NCBI RefSeq assembly: GCF_006539725.1
Contig: NZ_BJNO01000010.1
Coordinates: 1 to 64,000 of the forward strand
Length of the DNA: 64,000 nucleotides
Direction of reading: 5' to 3'
Origin: Klebsiella terrigena
GTDB lineage: Bacteria; Pseudomonadota; Gammaproteobacteria; Enterobacterales; Enterobacteriaceae
The position numbers were made by a program, and so were the translations under genes. Positions 8,320-18,412 of this stretch are shown here, piece by piece. The notes under the pieces were generated by a model. It had not been told where the DNA came from. It made no database searches and saw only the letters and a program-made list of their open reading frames with translations. Every line of letters starts with the position of its first letter. Positions within the stretch are counted from its first letter, which is position 1.

Positions 8320-10431
8320 ATGAAAAAGTCACTTTTCTGGTTGCTGGTATTGCTGCTGTCGCCGGTTGCCGTACTGGTCGTTATCACGCCGATGGACAGC
8401 CAAAAGCAGTATCTTTTTGGTCTGCTGAGTATCGGTATTCTGTTCTTAATGGGGTTTAGTAAGAATCGCAGCATTTCCGTCATTATGGTCGTGACTTCGC
8501 TGCTGATGTCGACCCGTTATATGTATTTTCGCCTGACGCAAACCCTGCATTTTAACTCCGGAATCGAAACGATTCTGGGGATGGGGCTGTTTTTGGCGGA
8601 AGTCTATATCTGGGTGATGCTGCTGCTGAACTACCTGCAAACGATCTGGCCGCTGAAGCGCGAAATCGTCCCGCTACCGGACGATATGAGCACCTGGCCG
8701 ACGGTCGATATTTATATCCCCAGCTATAACGAGCCGCTCGAGGTGGTTCGCGATACGGTGCTGGCCGCGCAGTGCATTGATTATCCAGCGGACAAGATGA
8801 AAATTTATCTGCTGGATGACGGTAAGCGCAGCGAGTTTGCGGTGTTTGCCGCCGACGTTGGGGTCGGGTATATCACCCGTAACGACAACAAGCATGCCAA
8901 AGCGGGCAACCTGAACCATGCGATGACCCTGACGCAAGGCGAGCTTATCTGCGTGTTCGACTGCGACCACGTCGCCACCCGCGTCTTCCTGCAGGCCACG
9001 GTGGGCGGCTTCCTCAAGGACCCGATGCTGGCGCTGGTGCAGACGCCGCACTACTTCTACTCGCCGGACCCGTTTGAACGCAACCTCTCCGTTGGGCGCA
9101 ATATTCCCAATGAAGGGATGCTATTTTATGGCCCAATCCAGCAGGGCAACGACAACTGGAACGCGACTTTCTTCTGCGGCTCCTGCGCCGTTATTCGCCG
9201 TAAAGCGCTGGAGCAGATTGGCGGTTTTGCGGTAGAAACCGTCACCGAAGATGCGCACACCGCGCTGAAGTTTCAGCGCCTGGGCTGGAAATCGGCGTTC
9301 CTCGATATCCCGCTGGCGGCAGGTTTAGCCACCGAACGCTTAGTGGTGCACGTCATTCAGCGAACCCGCTGGGCGCGCGGTATGACGCAAATCTTCCGCC
9401 TCGATAACCCGCTCTTTGGCCGCGGGCTGACCATCCAGCAGCGCCTGTGCTATCTCAGCGCCATGCTCTACTACCAGTTTGCGCTGCCGCGCGTGGTTTT
9501 TGTTACCGCGCCGCTGGCCTATCTGCTGTTTAACCTGAATATTATCTACTCCTCGGCGAGCCTAATCGTCTCGTATGCCCTGCCGCACCTGTTCCTGGCC
9601 ATCTACGTTGGCTCGAGAATGAACGGCCGCTACCGCTACAGCTTCTGGGGTGAAATTTACGACATCGTTCTGGCATTCCACCTGGTGCTGCCGACGCTGG
9701 TGACGATGATTTTCCCCAAACGCGGCAAATTCAACGTGACCGATAAGGGCGGCCTGCTGGACGTCGGCTATTTCGACTTTACCGTGGTCAGGCCGCATCT
9801 GGTGGTGGCCTGCCTGCTGGGCGCGGGCGTCGTGGTGGGTATCGTGCGCGCCATCGGCCATGACTACTTCGGCTCCGATCCCAACGTTATCGCGCTCAAC
9901 GTCGGGTGGGGGATCTACAGCCTGATCTTCCTGCTGGCGGCGATTGCGGTGGCGCGGGAAACCCGCCAGGTGCGTAAAACGATCCGTATTGATGTCGATA
10001 TCCCGGTGCTCATCCACTATGCCAGCGGCATTGTCTCGCGCAGCCATACCGCCGACCTGTCGATGGGCGGCTGTCGTATCGCCGTGCCTGACGATCGCCA
10101 CCTGCAGGATAAAATCGAAGAGATTGAGCTGATTTTGCAATCAGGGGCTATCTCTATCCCGGCCGAGCAGGTCACCGCGGATGCGCGCTTTATACGCCTC
10201 AAATTTGATGAAAACATCCCGCTCTCCCTGCGCCGCGAGCTGGTGCGCGTGGTGCTGGCCCGCGCCGACGCGTGGATTAATCCGCCGCGTCCGCAGGATA
10301 AGCCGTTCCGCTCTTTCGCCACTATCCTGCGCTGCGTGTTTGAGCTCTTCTGGCTGACCTGGAAAACGCGGCGCGACCGCCGTCGGCAACCTTCTGCTGC
10401 GCAGGCCGCGCAGGAGGAGGGGCAGCTATGA
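8320..10431 (+). CDS. bcsA: Cellulose synthase catalytic subunit BcsA (first locus)
   Basis: Inner-membrane GT2 glycosyltransferase that polymerises UDP-glucose into beta-1,4-glucan and threads it through its own channel. It has 703 residues: N-terminal membrane helices (1-110), then the catalytic core with Asp166-Asp167, DCD 214-216, TED 309-311 and QRTRW 347-351, then further helices. A C-terminal PilZ domain has RKTIR 552-556 and DLSMGG from Asp579, the c-di-GMP-binding motifs. It lacks the roughly 150-residue N-terminal extension of the second BcsA (22952). Its stop overlaps the bcsB start. Confidence 0.95.
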   Translation: MKKSLFWLLVLLLSPVAVLVVITPMDSQKQYLFGLLSIGILFLMGFSKNRSISVIMVVTSLLMSTRYMYFRLTQTLHFNSGIETILGMGLFLAEVYIWVMLLLNYLQTIWPLKREIVPLPDDMSTWPTVDIYIPSYNEPLEVVRDTVLAAQCIDYPADKMKIYLLDDGKRSEFAVFAADVGVGYITRNDNKHAKAGNLNHAMTLTQGELICVFDCDHVATRVFLQATVGGFLKDPMLALVQTPHYFYSPDPFERNLSVGRNIPNEGMLFYGPIQQGNDNWNATFFCGSCAVIRRKALEQIGGFAVETVTEDAHTALKFQRLGWKSAFLDIPLAAGLATERLVVHVIQRTRWARGMTQIFRLDNPLFGRGLTIQQRLCYLSAMLYYQFALPRVVFVTAPLAYLLFNLNIIYSSASLIVSYALPHLFLAIYVGSRMNGRYRYSFWGEIYDIVLAFHLVLPTLVTMIFPKRGKFNVTDKGGLLDVGYFDFTVVRPHLVVACLLGAGVVVGIVRAIGHDYFGSDPNVIALNVGWGIYSLIFLLAAIAVARETRQVRKTIRIDVDIPVLIHYASGIVSRSHTADLSMGGCRIAVPDDRHLQDKIEEIELILQSGAISIPAEQVTADARFIRLKFDENIPLSLRRELVRVVLARADAWINPPRPQDKPFRSFATILRCVFELFWLTWKTRRDRRRQPSAAQAAQEEGQL

Positions 10432-12818
10432 AGCGATTAACGACCCTTGCGCTGCTGGCGGGGATGCTCTCGGCCCCCGCGCTGCATAGCGAAGAGGCCC
10501 CGGCCGATCCCTCGGCCCCGCTGAACTTCCCGCTGCCGGACGCGGCGACCGATAGCGCGCCTGATGAGGGCGCGGCGCCGACGTCGGCACAAGCCGAATC
10601 GACGCAGGAGCCGGCTTCCCTGCCGGCGCTGCCGCCGGTCAGCAGCCCCGCTCCGGAAGTGGTGCCGCTAACGCCGATCGTCGGCGGTAGCCTGAATCTG
10701 GCGCAAATGGGGATGCCGGACGGCATTATGCTCAGCGGCGGCCAGCTGCAGGGCGGCGCGAGCTTTACGCTGCCCTCCGATCAGGTGGTCACCCACGCTG
10801 AGCTGATGCTGGACGTCCGGGTTTCTCCGGAGATGGCCGCCCGCAACGCCACCCTGCAGCTGATGCTCAACGGCCAGCCGCTGGGTACGGTACCGCTGGG
10901 CACGGACGGCGCCGATATCTCGCACTTCCAGCTCGATATCCCGGCCGCGCTGATGGTTTCGAGCAATAATTTAAGCTTTAAGGTGAACGACGGCGACGCC
11001 ATGCAGTGTCTGCTCAACGCGCGCGACACTTCCGGCATCACCGTTTTACCCGCCTCGCGCTTTAGCTGGGAAAGCCAGCCGCTGAATATCAGCAACGACC
11101 TGAGCTTCTTCCCGCGGCCGTTCTTCGACAGCATGCAGATGACCCCGGCGGATATCGCGGTCGCCTACCCGCAAAACGCGGGTGCGGATATCTTCAGCAC
11201 GGCGGCGCTGCTGTCGTCATGGCTGGGCATTCAGGCGGACTATCGCGGGATTGCTTTCAACGCCCTGCGCGACCGTTTGCCGGAGCGAAACGGCATTATC
11301 ATCGGCCACCCGGGCGACCAGGTGGGCGGTTTGACCCTGCCGCAAACCGACAAGCCGCTGCTGCAGGTTGTTGATAACCCCGGCAACCCGAGCTACAAGC
11401 TGCTGCTGATCGTCGGGCACAACGATGCGGCGCTGCGCGCGGCGGCCTGGCGGCTGACCCGCGGCAATATTGCGCCGCAGACCGCGAGCATGACGGTGGA
11501 GCCGCAGGCCATTCCGCTGGGTAAACCGTACGACGCCCCGCGCTGGATCCCAACCGATCGGCCGGTCAAAATCAGCGAGCTGCTGCGTAAAGATCAAAGC
11601 ACCACGGTGAGCGGAGTGTGGCATGAGCCGCTGCGCGTCGCTTTCCGCGCGGCGCCGGATCTCTACCTGTGGGATGGCGAAACCATTCCTCTGCAGATTA
11701 GCTACCGCTTCCCGTCCGAAAGCTGGATCAACGAAGACAAGTCGCTGCTGAGCGTCACGCTGAACAACACCTTCCTGCACAACCTGCCGATGAACAAGCA
11801 GGGGCCGCTGGAGAAGCTGTGGCGTTACATGGGCGGCGATGCCCGCCAGGAGCGCTTTACCATCCCGCTGGCGCCTTACCTGATCTACGGGGATAACCAG
11901 CTCTCGCTCTACTTCAACGTGGTGCCGAAGGATAACGCCCCCTGCTCGGTGCTGCTGAATAACAACATCAAGAGCCGCATTACCGATGACTCATGGATTG
12001 ATTTGAGCAACACGCGGCACTTCTCGCTGCTGCCGAACCTCTCCTATTTCGTCGGCGCCTCCTTCCCGTTCTCGCGGCTGGCGGACTATTCGCAAACCGT
12101 GCTGCTTCTGCCGGAGCAGCCGTCGGATACGCAGGTGGCGACCCTGTTAAACCTGGCCGCGCGTTCGGGTAACGCCACCGGCACGGCGCTGGCCAACAAC
12201 CGGGTAGTGCTGGGAGTTCCTGAGGGCGGCGCGGGCCTGCAGTACCTGCGGGATCGCGACGTGCTGGCGGTCAGCGCCCTGGACCAGAAAACCTTTAACC
12301 AGCGCCTGCTGGCGGACTCTCCGTACAGTCCGGTGGATAACCAGCTCAGCGTCCGCGAGTCGGGAGGCTGGGCGAAGGTGCAGCGCTGGCTGACCGGCGA
12401 CTGGACCTCCGCAAGCGTCGATGCCGACCGCTACTTCTCCTCCAGCAGCGCCTGGCGCGGCTTTATCAGCTACCGTTCGCCGTGGAATTCCCAGCGTACG
12501 GTGGTGGTGGCGATGGCCAGCAATGACGATCAGCTCGCGAGGCTGAAAAGCGACCTCGACTCGCCGCGGATCAACGCCGGCATTCGGGGCGATACGGCGG
12601 TGATCACCAACGATAACGGCGTACGCAGCTTCCAGGTCAGCACGCCGTTCCCAAGCGGGCAGATGCCCTGGTACATGATGGCTATCTGGTACGCTAACCA
12701 GCATTCCGGCCTGCTGGCGATCCTCGGGCTTCTCGCCACATCGATAATCGGCCTGGCGTTAACCGCCATGTTTAAACGGCATGCTCGCAAGCGTTTGAGT
12801 TCGGGGGATGGCCAATGA
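10428..12818 (+). CDS. bcsB: Cellulose synthase periplasmic subunit BcsB (first locus)
   Basis: Periplasmic, membrane-anchored partner of BcsA, 796 residues. A signal peptide (residues 1-21, ending ALHS) is followed by a Pro/Ala-rich linker to about residue 75. Then come the repeated carbohydrate-binding and flavodoxin-like modules. One C-terminal transmembrane helix (about residues 757-780) is the anchor that packs on BcsA and is required for activity. It overlaps bcsA upstream and bcsC downstream by four bases each. Confidence 0.94.
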   Translation: MKRLTTLALLAGMLSAPALHSEEAPADPSAPLNFPLPDAATDSAPDEGAAPTSAQAESTQEPASLPALPPVSSPAPEVVPLTPIVGGSLNLAQMGMPDGIMLSGGQLQGGASFTLPSDQVVTHAELMLDVRVSPEMAARNATLQLMLNGQPLGTVPLGTDGADISHFQLDIPAALMVSSNNLSFKVNDGDAMQCLLNARDTSGITVLPASRFSWESQPLNISNDLSFFPRPFFDSMQMTPADIAVAYPQNAGADIFSTAALLSSWLGIQADYRGIAFNALRDRLPERNGIIIGHPGDQVGGLTLPQTDKPLLQVVDNPGNPSYKLLLIVGHNDAALRAAAWRLTRGNIAPQTASMTVEPQAIPLGKPYDAPRWIPTDRPVKISELLRKDQSTTVSGVWHEPLRVAFRAAPDLYLWDGETIPLQISYRFPSESWINEDKSLLSVTLNNTFLHNLPMNKQGPLEKLWRYMGGDARQERFTIPLAPYLIYGDNQLSLYFNVVPKDNAPCSVLLNNNIKSRITDDSWIDLSNTRHFSLLPNLSYFVGASFPFSRLADYSQTVLLLPEQPSDTQVATLLNLAARSGNATGTALANNRVVLGVPEGGAGLQYLRDRDVLAVSALDQKTFNQRLLADSPYSPVDNQLSVRESGGWAKVQRWLTGDWTSASVDADRYFSSSSAWRGFISYRSPWNSQRTVVVAMASNDDQLARLKSDLDSPRINAGIRGDTAVITNDNGVRSFQVSTPFPSGQMPWYMMAIWYANQHSGLLAILGLLATSIIGLALTAMFKRHARKRLSSGDGQ

Positions 12819-15800
12819 AACGAGCGATCAAAATGAATAGCAGGGCAACCCGCAGACTATCGACCTTCTGCCTGTCAGGCGCGCTGACGCTAGGCGCATT
12901 CGGCGATGCCCTTGCCGCGAGCAACGATGCCGCGCTGCAGGCGCTTTTTGCCCAGGCCAACTACTGGCATGAAAAATCCCACGACGAGCTGGCGATGGAG
13001 TCGCTGCAAAAGGTGCTGCTGGTGGATGCCAACAACACTCAGGCTCTGTACCTGATGGCGCTCTGGGCGCAGCAGGGCGGCGATCTTCAGGCGGCGGCGC
13101 AGTGGCGGGCGCGGCTGGCGAAAACCTCGCCGAACAGCGCCAGCCTGCAGGAGCTCGACAATGCCAAAAAAATGACCCAGGTGCCACAGGGGCAGCTGAG
13201 TCTCGCCAGGCAGCAGGCGCGCAGCGGCAACGTGCCCGCCGCCCTCGCCACCTGGCGCAGCATGTTTAACGGCAACGTTCCGCCGTCGGGACTGGCGGCC
13301 GAATACTACATGACGATGGCCAGCGATAAAGCGCTCTATTCGCAGGCGATCGGCGAACTGCGCCAGTACGTGGCGCAGCATCCGCAGGAGAACGCGCCGC
13401 GCGTGGCGCTGGGTAAAGCGCTGACCTGGCGTGAGGACACCCGTCGGGAAGGGATTGCGATGCTGGAGCCGATGGCCAGCGGCAGCAAAGATGCCGACAG
13501 CGGGCTGCGCCAGGCGCTGCTGTGGCTGGGGCCGCAGTCCGGAGATCAGCAGTTTTACGACACCTGGATGCAGCGCCACCCGCAGGATACCGAGGTGCAG
13601 AACTACTATCGCCAGCGGCTCAGCGGCCAGGCGCGCGGGGAGGGGTATGCCAACCTCAACAGCGGCAATACCACCGCCGCGAAGCAGCAGTTTGAACAGG
13701 TGCTGCAAACCAACCCGCAGGATGCGGATGCGCTGGCCGGCATGGGCTATATCGCGCAGCGTAACGGCGATTTCCAGGCGGCATCGCAGTATTTGACCCG
13801 GGCGGCGGATCTCGGCGGCGATGATTCCGCCGCGCGGCGCCAGCAGGCTGCCGATGCGCTGTTCTACGGCCAGCTGGCCCAGGCGCAGCAGGCCTATAAG
13901 CAGGGCAATATCAGCCAGGCGCTGGCGCTTTCCGCCCCGCTGGCCCAGCAGAGCGGGACGCAAGGCACCTCGGCAAAACTGTTCCGCGCCGACGTTCTGC
14001 GACATAACAAAGACCTGCCGCAGGCCGAGCAGACGCTGCGTTCGCTGCTCAACGAGCAGCCGCAAAACGGCCCGGCGCGGGAGAGCCTCTATTACGTTCT
14101 GCGTGAGCAGAATAAAACGGCGGAGGCGCAGGCGATGCTGCGCACCCTGCCGGAGAGCCTGCAGCAAAAACTGCAGCCGCGCGTGGTGACCGGTATGCCG
14201 GGAGATTCGCTGCGCCGGCAGGCGCAGGAGCAGGCCAGCAGCGGTAACGTGAGCGGCGCTATCGCGCTGCTGCGTCAGGGCGTATCCCGCTACCCGGATG
14301 ACGCCTGGATGCGGCTTGATTTAGCCCGGCTGCTGCAAAAATCGGGCAACGAGAGCGAGGCCGCCTCGACGATGGCGGCGGCCTGGCGTCCCGGCGCCAG
14401 CAGCACCTCGCTGTACGCCGCGGCGCTTTATGCCAGCGAAAACGGCGGCTGGCAGCAGGCGCAAACGCTGCTGGGGCGTATTCCCGCCGCCAGCCAGACC
14501 AGCCAGATGCGCGATCTCCATCAGCGGGTGAACTACAACCTGCAGCTGGTGACGGCGCAAAACTACCTGGCGCAGGGCAATACGGTTGCCGCCTCCAACA
14601 CCCTGCGGGCGATGGCCGCTACGCCGCCGAAATCGCCGGCGGACGTCGGCAAGCTGGCGCGGCTGCTGGCGCAGAGCGGCGATGTCACGACCGCCGTCTC
14701 GCTGGTACGCAACAATATTAGCGGCGGGATCTCGGGCAACGCCGGCGATTATGCCGATCAGGTGACGGTGCTGAATCAGGCGGGTCTGACCCGCGAAGCG
14801 CAGAACCTGCTGACCAACCCGCAGCTGCAGGCCAGCAGTACGCCGACGCAGCTGGCGAGCATTCGCAATGGCTATGTGATTAACGAAGCGGATCATCTGC
14901 GCGAGCAGGGGAACTACGCCGCGGCGTACGACAAGCTGATGGGCGCGATGCAAAGCGACCCGCAAAATACCGACCTGATGTTCGCGATGGCGCGCCTCTA
15001 CCAGAGCGGCAAAATGAACAAAGAAGCCGGGGTGGTTTACGACTATCTGATGACCCGCGATACGCCGGATCAGGCGGCGCGCAGCGGGGCGATTGACGTT
15101 GCGCTCTCGTCCGGCGACAGCCGCCGTGCGGAGCAGCTCGCCGGCGGCCTGCGCCAGGATAATTCGCCGGACCGCCTGCTGCTGCTGGCGCGGGTCGAAG
15201 AGGCGCAGGGTAACCATCAGCAGGCGATGACCTATCTGCGCAGCGCGCGCGGCAAGCTGCTGGGCTTACAGAGCAGCAACAGCGCGCAAACGCCGACCGT
15301 TGGCGGCGTGCTGGCGGCGGATAACCCCTTTGTGGGCGTCTCCCGCACGCCGACGGCGACGCGGACGGCCTCCACCTACGGGCAGTATATGCCGTGGCAG
15401 GTCTCGCAGGTATCGGCCGGTGCCGGGACCTCGCTGCCGGGGATCCAGCGTCCCGACCTGCCGGTAGAAACCGCGCAGACCCGGATGCTGCGTCAGGTGG
15501 ATACCATGATGGAGTCGCTGCAGGAAAAAACCGGCAGCTGGCTGCAGGGCGGCATGGAGGTGCGCGGGCGCGATGGCGAATCCGGTACCAGCAAGCTGAC
15601 GGAAATGAAAACGCCGCTGACCTGGTCCTCGTCGCCGTTTGGCGATTCGCGCTTTGATTTCACGGTCACGCCGATCACGCTGAATGCCGGGACCGCGACA
15701 GGCGATGCGTGGCGGCGCTACGGCGCGAACCCGCTCTCTAACGCGGTCTCCAATATGATTAGTACCGTGACCAGCGAGCAGGCGGCGATTGCGGCGATGA

Positions 15801-16867
15801 CGGCTACCGAGCGGACGACGTATTTTGCCAGCAACCCTGGGGCAGAAGCGCTGAGCACGCTGGGGACGCTGAACGCCTCAGATTTTAACGCCACGACCAG
15901 CAGCGGCATGGAGAACCTGGCGAAGCTGGGAGCCTATGATTCCGGTCAGGTTGCCAGCTATCTGGCCTCCTCCAGCCTGAAACCGAACGTCGACCAGGCC
16001 AGCGGCTCAACGGACGCGCAGAAGGCCAACGGCGTTGAGCTGGCGCTGGCGCTAAGCGGGGATAATTACCGCGTGGATATCGGCAGCACCCCGCTGGGCC
16101 AGGATCTGAACACCGTCGTCGGGGGCGTGAAGTGGTCGCCGAAGCTGACCAACTATCTGTCGCTGATCCTCACCGGCGAGCGCCGCTCGCTGACCGACAG
16201 CCTGCTCTCCTACGTCGGCCTTAAAGACTCCTACTCGGGGAAAAACTGGGGCCAGGTGACCAAAAACGGCGGTACCCTGCAGCTGAGCTACGATGACGGC
16301 GACGCCGGTTTTTACGTCGGCGGCGGGGGCTATAGCTATATTGGCGACAACGTTGCCAGCAACACCAGCGTTAACGCCAACGCCGGGGTCTATCTGCGGC
16401 CTTACCACGACGAGTATCGTCAGCTGCAGACCGGCCTGAGCATGAGCTATATGGACTACTCGAAAAACCTGAGCTACTTCACCTACGGCCAGGGGGGCTA
16501 TTTCAGCCCGCAAAACTACGTGAGCGTCTCGCTGCCGGTCAACCTGACGGAGAAATACGATAACTGGACGATGAAGCTGGGCGGTTCGGTGGGCTACCAG
16601 TCCTATAGCCAGGATAAGAGCGCCTACTTCCCGACCAACTCCGAGTGGCAGCAGACGCTGGAAACCGCGGTAACGAACGGGTACGCCAAGGAAGCTTACT
16701 ACTCGGCAACCTCGAAGAGCGGCATTGGCTACACCCTGCGAGCCGGTGCGGATTACAAGGTAAACAAACAGATGACCCTTGGCGGCCAGGTAGGCTATGA
16801 CACCTTCGGCGATTATAACGAAAGCACCGCCGGTCTTTATATCCGCTATATGTTAGGAGATAACTGA
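12815..16867 (+). CDS. bcsC: Cellulose export outer-membrane protein BcsC (first locus)
   Basis: A 1350-residue exporter with a signal peptide of about 35 residues, a long periplasmic tetratricopeptide-repeat superhelix (roughly residues 40-830) and a C-terminal outer-membrane beta-barrel (from about 1000 to the end). It carries the polymer across the periplasm and outer membrane. It is about 190 residues longer than the second BcsC; much of the extra length is a Ser/Thr/Ala-rich stretch between the repeats and the barrel (about 960-1070). An in-frame ATG at 12833 is an alternative start. Confidence 0.94.
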   Translation: MKRAIKMNSRATRRLSTFCLSGALTLGAFGDALAASNDAALQALFAQANYWHEKSHDELAMESLQKVLLVDANNTQALYLMALWAQQGGDLQAAAQWRARLAKTSPNSASLQELDNAKKMTQVPQGQLSLARQQARSGNVPAALATWRSMFNGNVPPSGLAAEYYMTMASDKALYSQAIGELRQYVAQHPQENAPRVALGKALTWREDTRREGIAMLEPMASGSKDADSGLRQALLWLGPQSGDQQFYDTWMQRHPQDTEVQNYYRQRLSGQARGEGYANLNSGNTTAAKQQFEQVLQTNPQDADALAGMGYIAQRNGDFQAASQYLTRAADLGGDDSAARRQQAADALFYGQLAQAQQAYKQGNISQALALSAPLAQQSGTQGTSAKLFRADVLRHNKDLPQAEQTLRSLLNEQPQNGPARESLYYVLREQNKTAEAQAMLRTLPESLQQKLQPRVVTGMPGDSLRRQAQEQASSGNVSGAIALLRQGVSRYPDDAWMRLDLARLLQKSGNESEAASTMAAAWRPGASSTSLYAAALYASENGGWQQAQTLLGRIPAASQTSQMRDLHQRVNYNLQLVTAQNYLAQGNTVAASNTLRAMAATPPKSPADVGKLARLLAQSGDVTTAVSLVRNNISGGISGNAGDYADQVTVLNQAGLTREAQNLLTNPQLQASSTPTQLASIRNGYVINEADHLREQGNYAAAYDKLMGAMQSDPQNTDLMFAMARLYQSGKMNKEAGVVYDYLMTRDTPDQAARSGAIDVALSSGDSRRAEQLAGGLRQDNSPDRLLLLARVEEAQGNHQQAMTYLRSARGKLLGLQSSNSAQTPTVGGVLAADNPFVGVSRTPTATRTASTYGQYMPWQVSQVSAGAGTSLPGIQRPDLPVETAQTRMLRQVDTMMESLQEKTGSWLQGGMEVRGRDGESGTSKLTEMKTPLTWSSSPFGDSRFDFTVTPITLNAGTATGDAWRRYGANPLSNAVSNMISTVTSEQAAIAAMTATERTTYFASNPGAEALSTLGTLNASDFNATTSSGMENLAKLGAYDSGQVASYLASSSLKPNVDQASGSTDAQKANGVELALALSGDNYRVDIGSTPLGQDLNTVVGGVKWSPKLTNYLSLILTGERRSLTDSLLSYVGLKDSYSGKNWGQVTKNGGTLQLSYDDGDAGFYVGGGGYSYIGDNVASNTSVNANAGVYLRPYHDEYRQLQTGLSMSYMDYSKNLSYFTYGQGGYFSPQNYVSVSLPVNLTEKYDNWTMKLGGSVGYQSYSQDKSAYFPTNSEWQQTLETAVTNGYAKEAYYSATSKSGIGYTLRAGADYKVNKQMTLGGQVGYDTFGDYNESTAGLYIRYMLGDN

Positions 16868-16869
16868 TC

Positions 16870-17343
16870 ATGACGGAAAATAATAACGCCGAGGCGCTGG
16901 CCTGGTTTCAGCAGCAGCAGACTCCTGCCGGATGGTTCGATCTCTTGATCGTGATGGTGGATGGCATGCTCAGCAACGCGGGTGAGCTGGAGAGTCAGCC
17001 CTTTCTGCGCCAGATGGGTGAGGAGCTGGCGGACAACTATCCTCTGCCGGAATCGGAGACGGTCGGCCAGCTGGAGGCCAATATCAACCAGCTGCTGAGC
17101 CGCTTCAAGTGGGGCGTGGTCAGCGTTGACGTCGGCGACGACGGGCTGCGGCTCCGCCATCGGGCGATCCCGGTCAGCCGCGACGAAGCGCGTCGCGTGC
17201 GCTGGTGTAATGCATTCTGTGCCATACTCGAAGGGCTTTATTCCCGCTGGCTGAGGGGGCAGGGCGGCGGCGCGCACGTTGTGTTGCAGCGTGAGCGGCT
17301 GTTTTCTGTGTCTGACGTTCAGTTTCTCTACTTTCATCCATAA
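16870..17343 (+). CDS. bcsD: Cellulose synthase subunit D (BcsD)
   Basis: A 157-residue cytoplasmic protein of the BcsD (AxCesD) family. In Komagataeibacter it forms octameric rings that help arrange glucan chains into crystalline fibrils. The N-terminal AWFQQQQTPAGWFDLLIVM and the Asp/Gly-rich centre with RLRHRAIPV match the family as remembered. It begins two bases after bcsC, with GGAGATAA as ribosome-binding site. E. coli lacks this gene, and the second locus here has no copy. With BcsO it probably forms a cytosolic scaffold beneath the synthase. Confidence 0.85.
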   Translation: MTENNNAEALAWFQQQQTPAGWFDLLIVMVDGMLSNAGELESQPFLRQMGEELADNYPLPESETVGQLEANINQLLSRFKWGVVSVDVGDDGLRLRHRAIPVSRDEARRVRWCNAFCAILEGLYSRWLRGQGGGAHVVLQRERLFSVSDVQFLYFHP

Positions 17344-17354
17344 CGAGTGCACTT

Positions 17355-18374
17355 ATGTCCTTGCGTGCTTTAGTCGCAGTCATGGTTACGACGACGATGA
17401 TGGTGCTTCCCCGCGCGTGGGCAGATACCGCCTGGGAAAGCTATAAATCCCGTTTTATGATGGCCGATGGGCGAATCGTTGATACCGGCAACGGCAGCGT
17501 TTCCCATACCGAAGGGCAGGGGTTCGCCATGCTTCTGGCGGTCGCCAAAAACGATCGCCCTGCCTTTGATAAGCTGTGGCAGTGGACGGATAAAACGCTG
17601 CGTAATAAAGACAACGGGCTTTTTTACTGGCGCTACAATCCCGTCGCGCCGGACCCTATTGCGGATAAAAACGATGCGACCGACGGCGATACCCTGATCG
17701 CGTGGGCGCTGCTGCGCGCCCAGCAGCAGTGGGGTGATAAATCCTACGGCATCGCTTCAGATGCCATCACCGCGTCGCTGCTGAAGTCTACGGTCATCAC
17801 CTTTGCCGGTCATCAGGTGATGCTGCCCGGTGCGAAGGGCTTCAACCGCAACGATCATGTCAACCTCAATCCCTCCTACTTTATTTTCCCCGCATGGCAG
17901 GCCTTTGCCGCGCGTACGCACCTGACGGCGTGGCGTAAGCTGCAGAGCGACGGGAAGGCGCTGCTGGGTAAAATGGCGTGGGGTAAGGCGCAGCTGCCCA
18001 GCGATTGGGTGGCGCTGAGAGCGGACGGCAGAATGGAGCCGGCAAAGGAGTGGCCGCCCCGGATGAGCTACGACGCGATTCGCATCCCGCTTTATCTCTC
18101 CTGGGCCGATCCGCAAAGCGCCCTGCTGACGCCGTGGAAAAGCTGGTTTCAGAGCTATCCGCGGCTGCAGACTCCGGCGTGGGTCAACGTCAATACCAAC
18201 GACGTGGCCCCGTGGTTTATGACCGGCGGCCTGCTGGCCGTTCGCGACCTGACCACCGGAGAAGCACAGGACGATCCGCAGCTTAGCGCGCAGGATGACT
18301 ATTACTCTGCCAGCCTGAAGATGCTGGTCTGGCTGGCGAAGAACGACCGCCGCCAGGCAGCTACCGGCGTCTGA
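17355..18374 (+). CDS. bcsZ: Periplasmic GH8 cellulase BcsZ (first locus)
   Basis: Endo-beta-1,4-glucanase of glycoside hydrolase family 8, 339 residues, with a signal peptide ending near residue 23 (RAWA). The family motif HTEGQGFAM has the likely acid catalyst Glu53. Further conserved positions are in DGDTLIAWALL and the SYDAIRIPLYLSW helix. It trims misplaced cellulose in the periplasm during export. It is the last gene of the operon, here after bcsD, whereas in the second locus bcsZ sits between bcsB and bcsC. Confidence 0.92.
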   Translation: MSLRALVAVMVTTTMMVLPRAWADTAWESYKSRFMMADGRIVDTGNGSVSHTEGQGFAMLLAVAKNDRPAFDKLWQWTDKTLRNKDNGLFYWRYNPVAPDPIADKNDATDGDTLIAWALLRAQQQWGDKSYGIASDAITASLLKSTVITFAGHQVMLPGAKGFNRNDHVNLNPSYFIFPAWQAFAARTHLTAWRKLQSDGKALLGKMAWGKAQLPSDWVALRADGRMEPAKEWPPRMSYDAIRIPLYLSWADPQSALLTPWKSWFQSYPRLQTPAWVNVNTNDVAPWFMTGGLLAVRDLTTGEAQDDPQLSAQDDYYSASLKMLVWLAKNDRRQAATGV

Positions 18375-18377
18375 ACG

Positions 18378-18408
18378 GGCCGCGGGGGTGAAACCCTGCG
18401 GCCTTTTT
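18378..18408 (+). terminator. Rho-independent terminator of the first cellulose operon
   Basis: GGCCGCGGGG (18378-18387) pairs with CCCTGCGGCC (18394-18403) with one G:T pair and a 6-base loop, followed directly by T5. It lies in the 38 bases between bcsZ and the convergent bcsG. Confidence 0.85.
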
Positions 18409-18412
18409 CGTT

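Noticed and set aside
12890-14167. Long minus-strand open frame opposite bcsC (and similar ones opposite dppA, bcsB, prlC, dctA)
   Set aside because: Mirror frames caused by high GC at third positions of the real genes; His/Arg/Gln-rich translations, no ribosome-binding sites, no family.
6934-18374. The first bcs operon as a decaying duplicate
   Set aside because: All catalytic and c-di-GMP motifs are intact, genes are tightly coupled, and a strong terminator follows.
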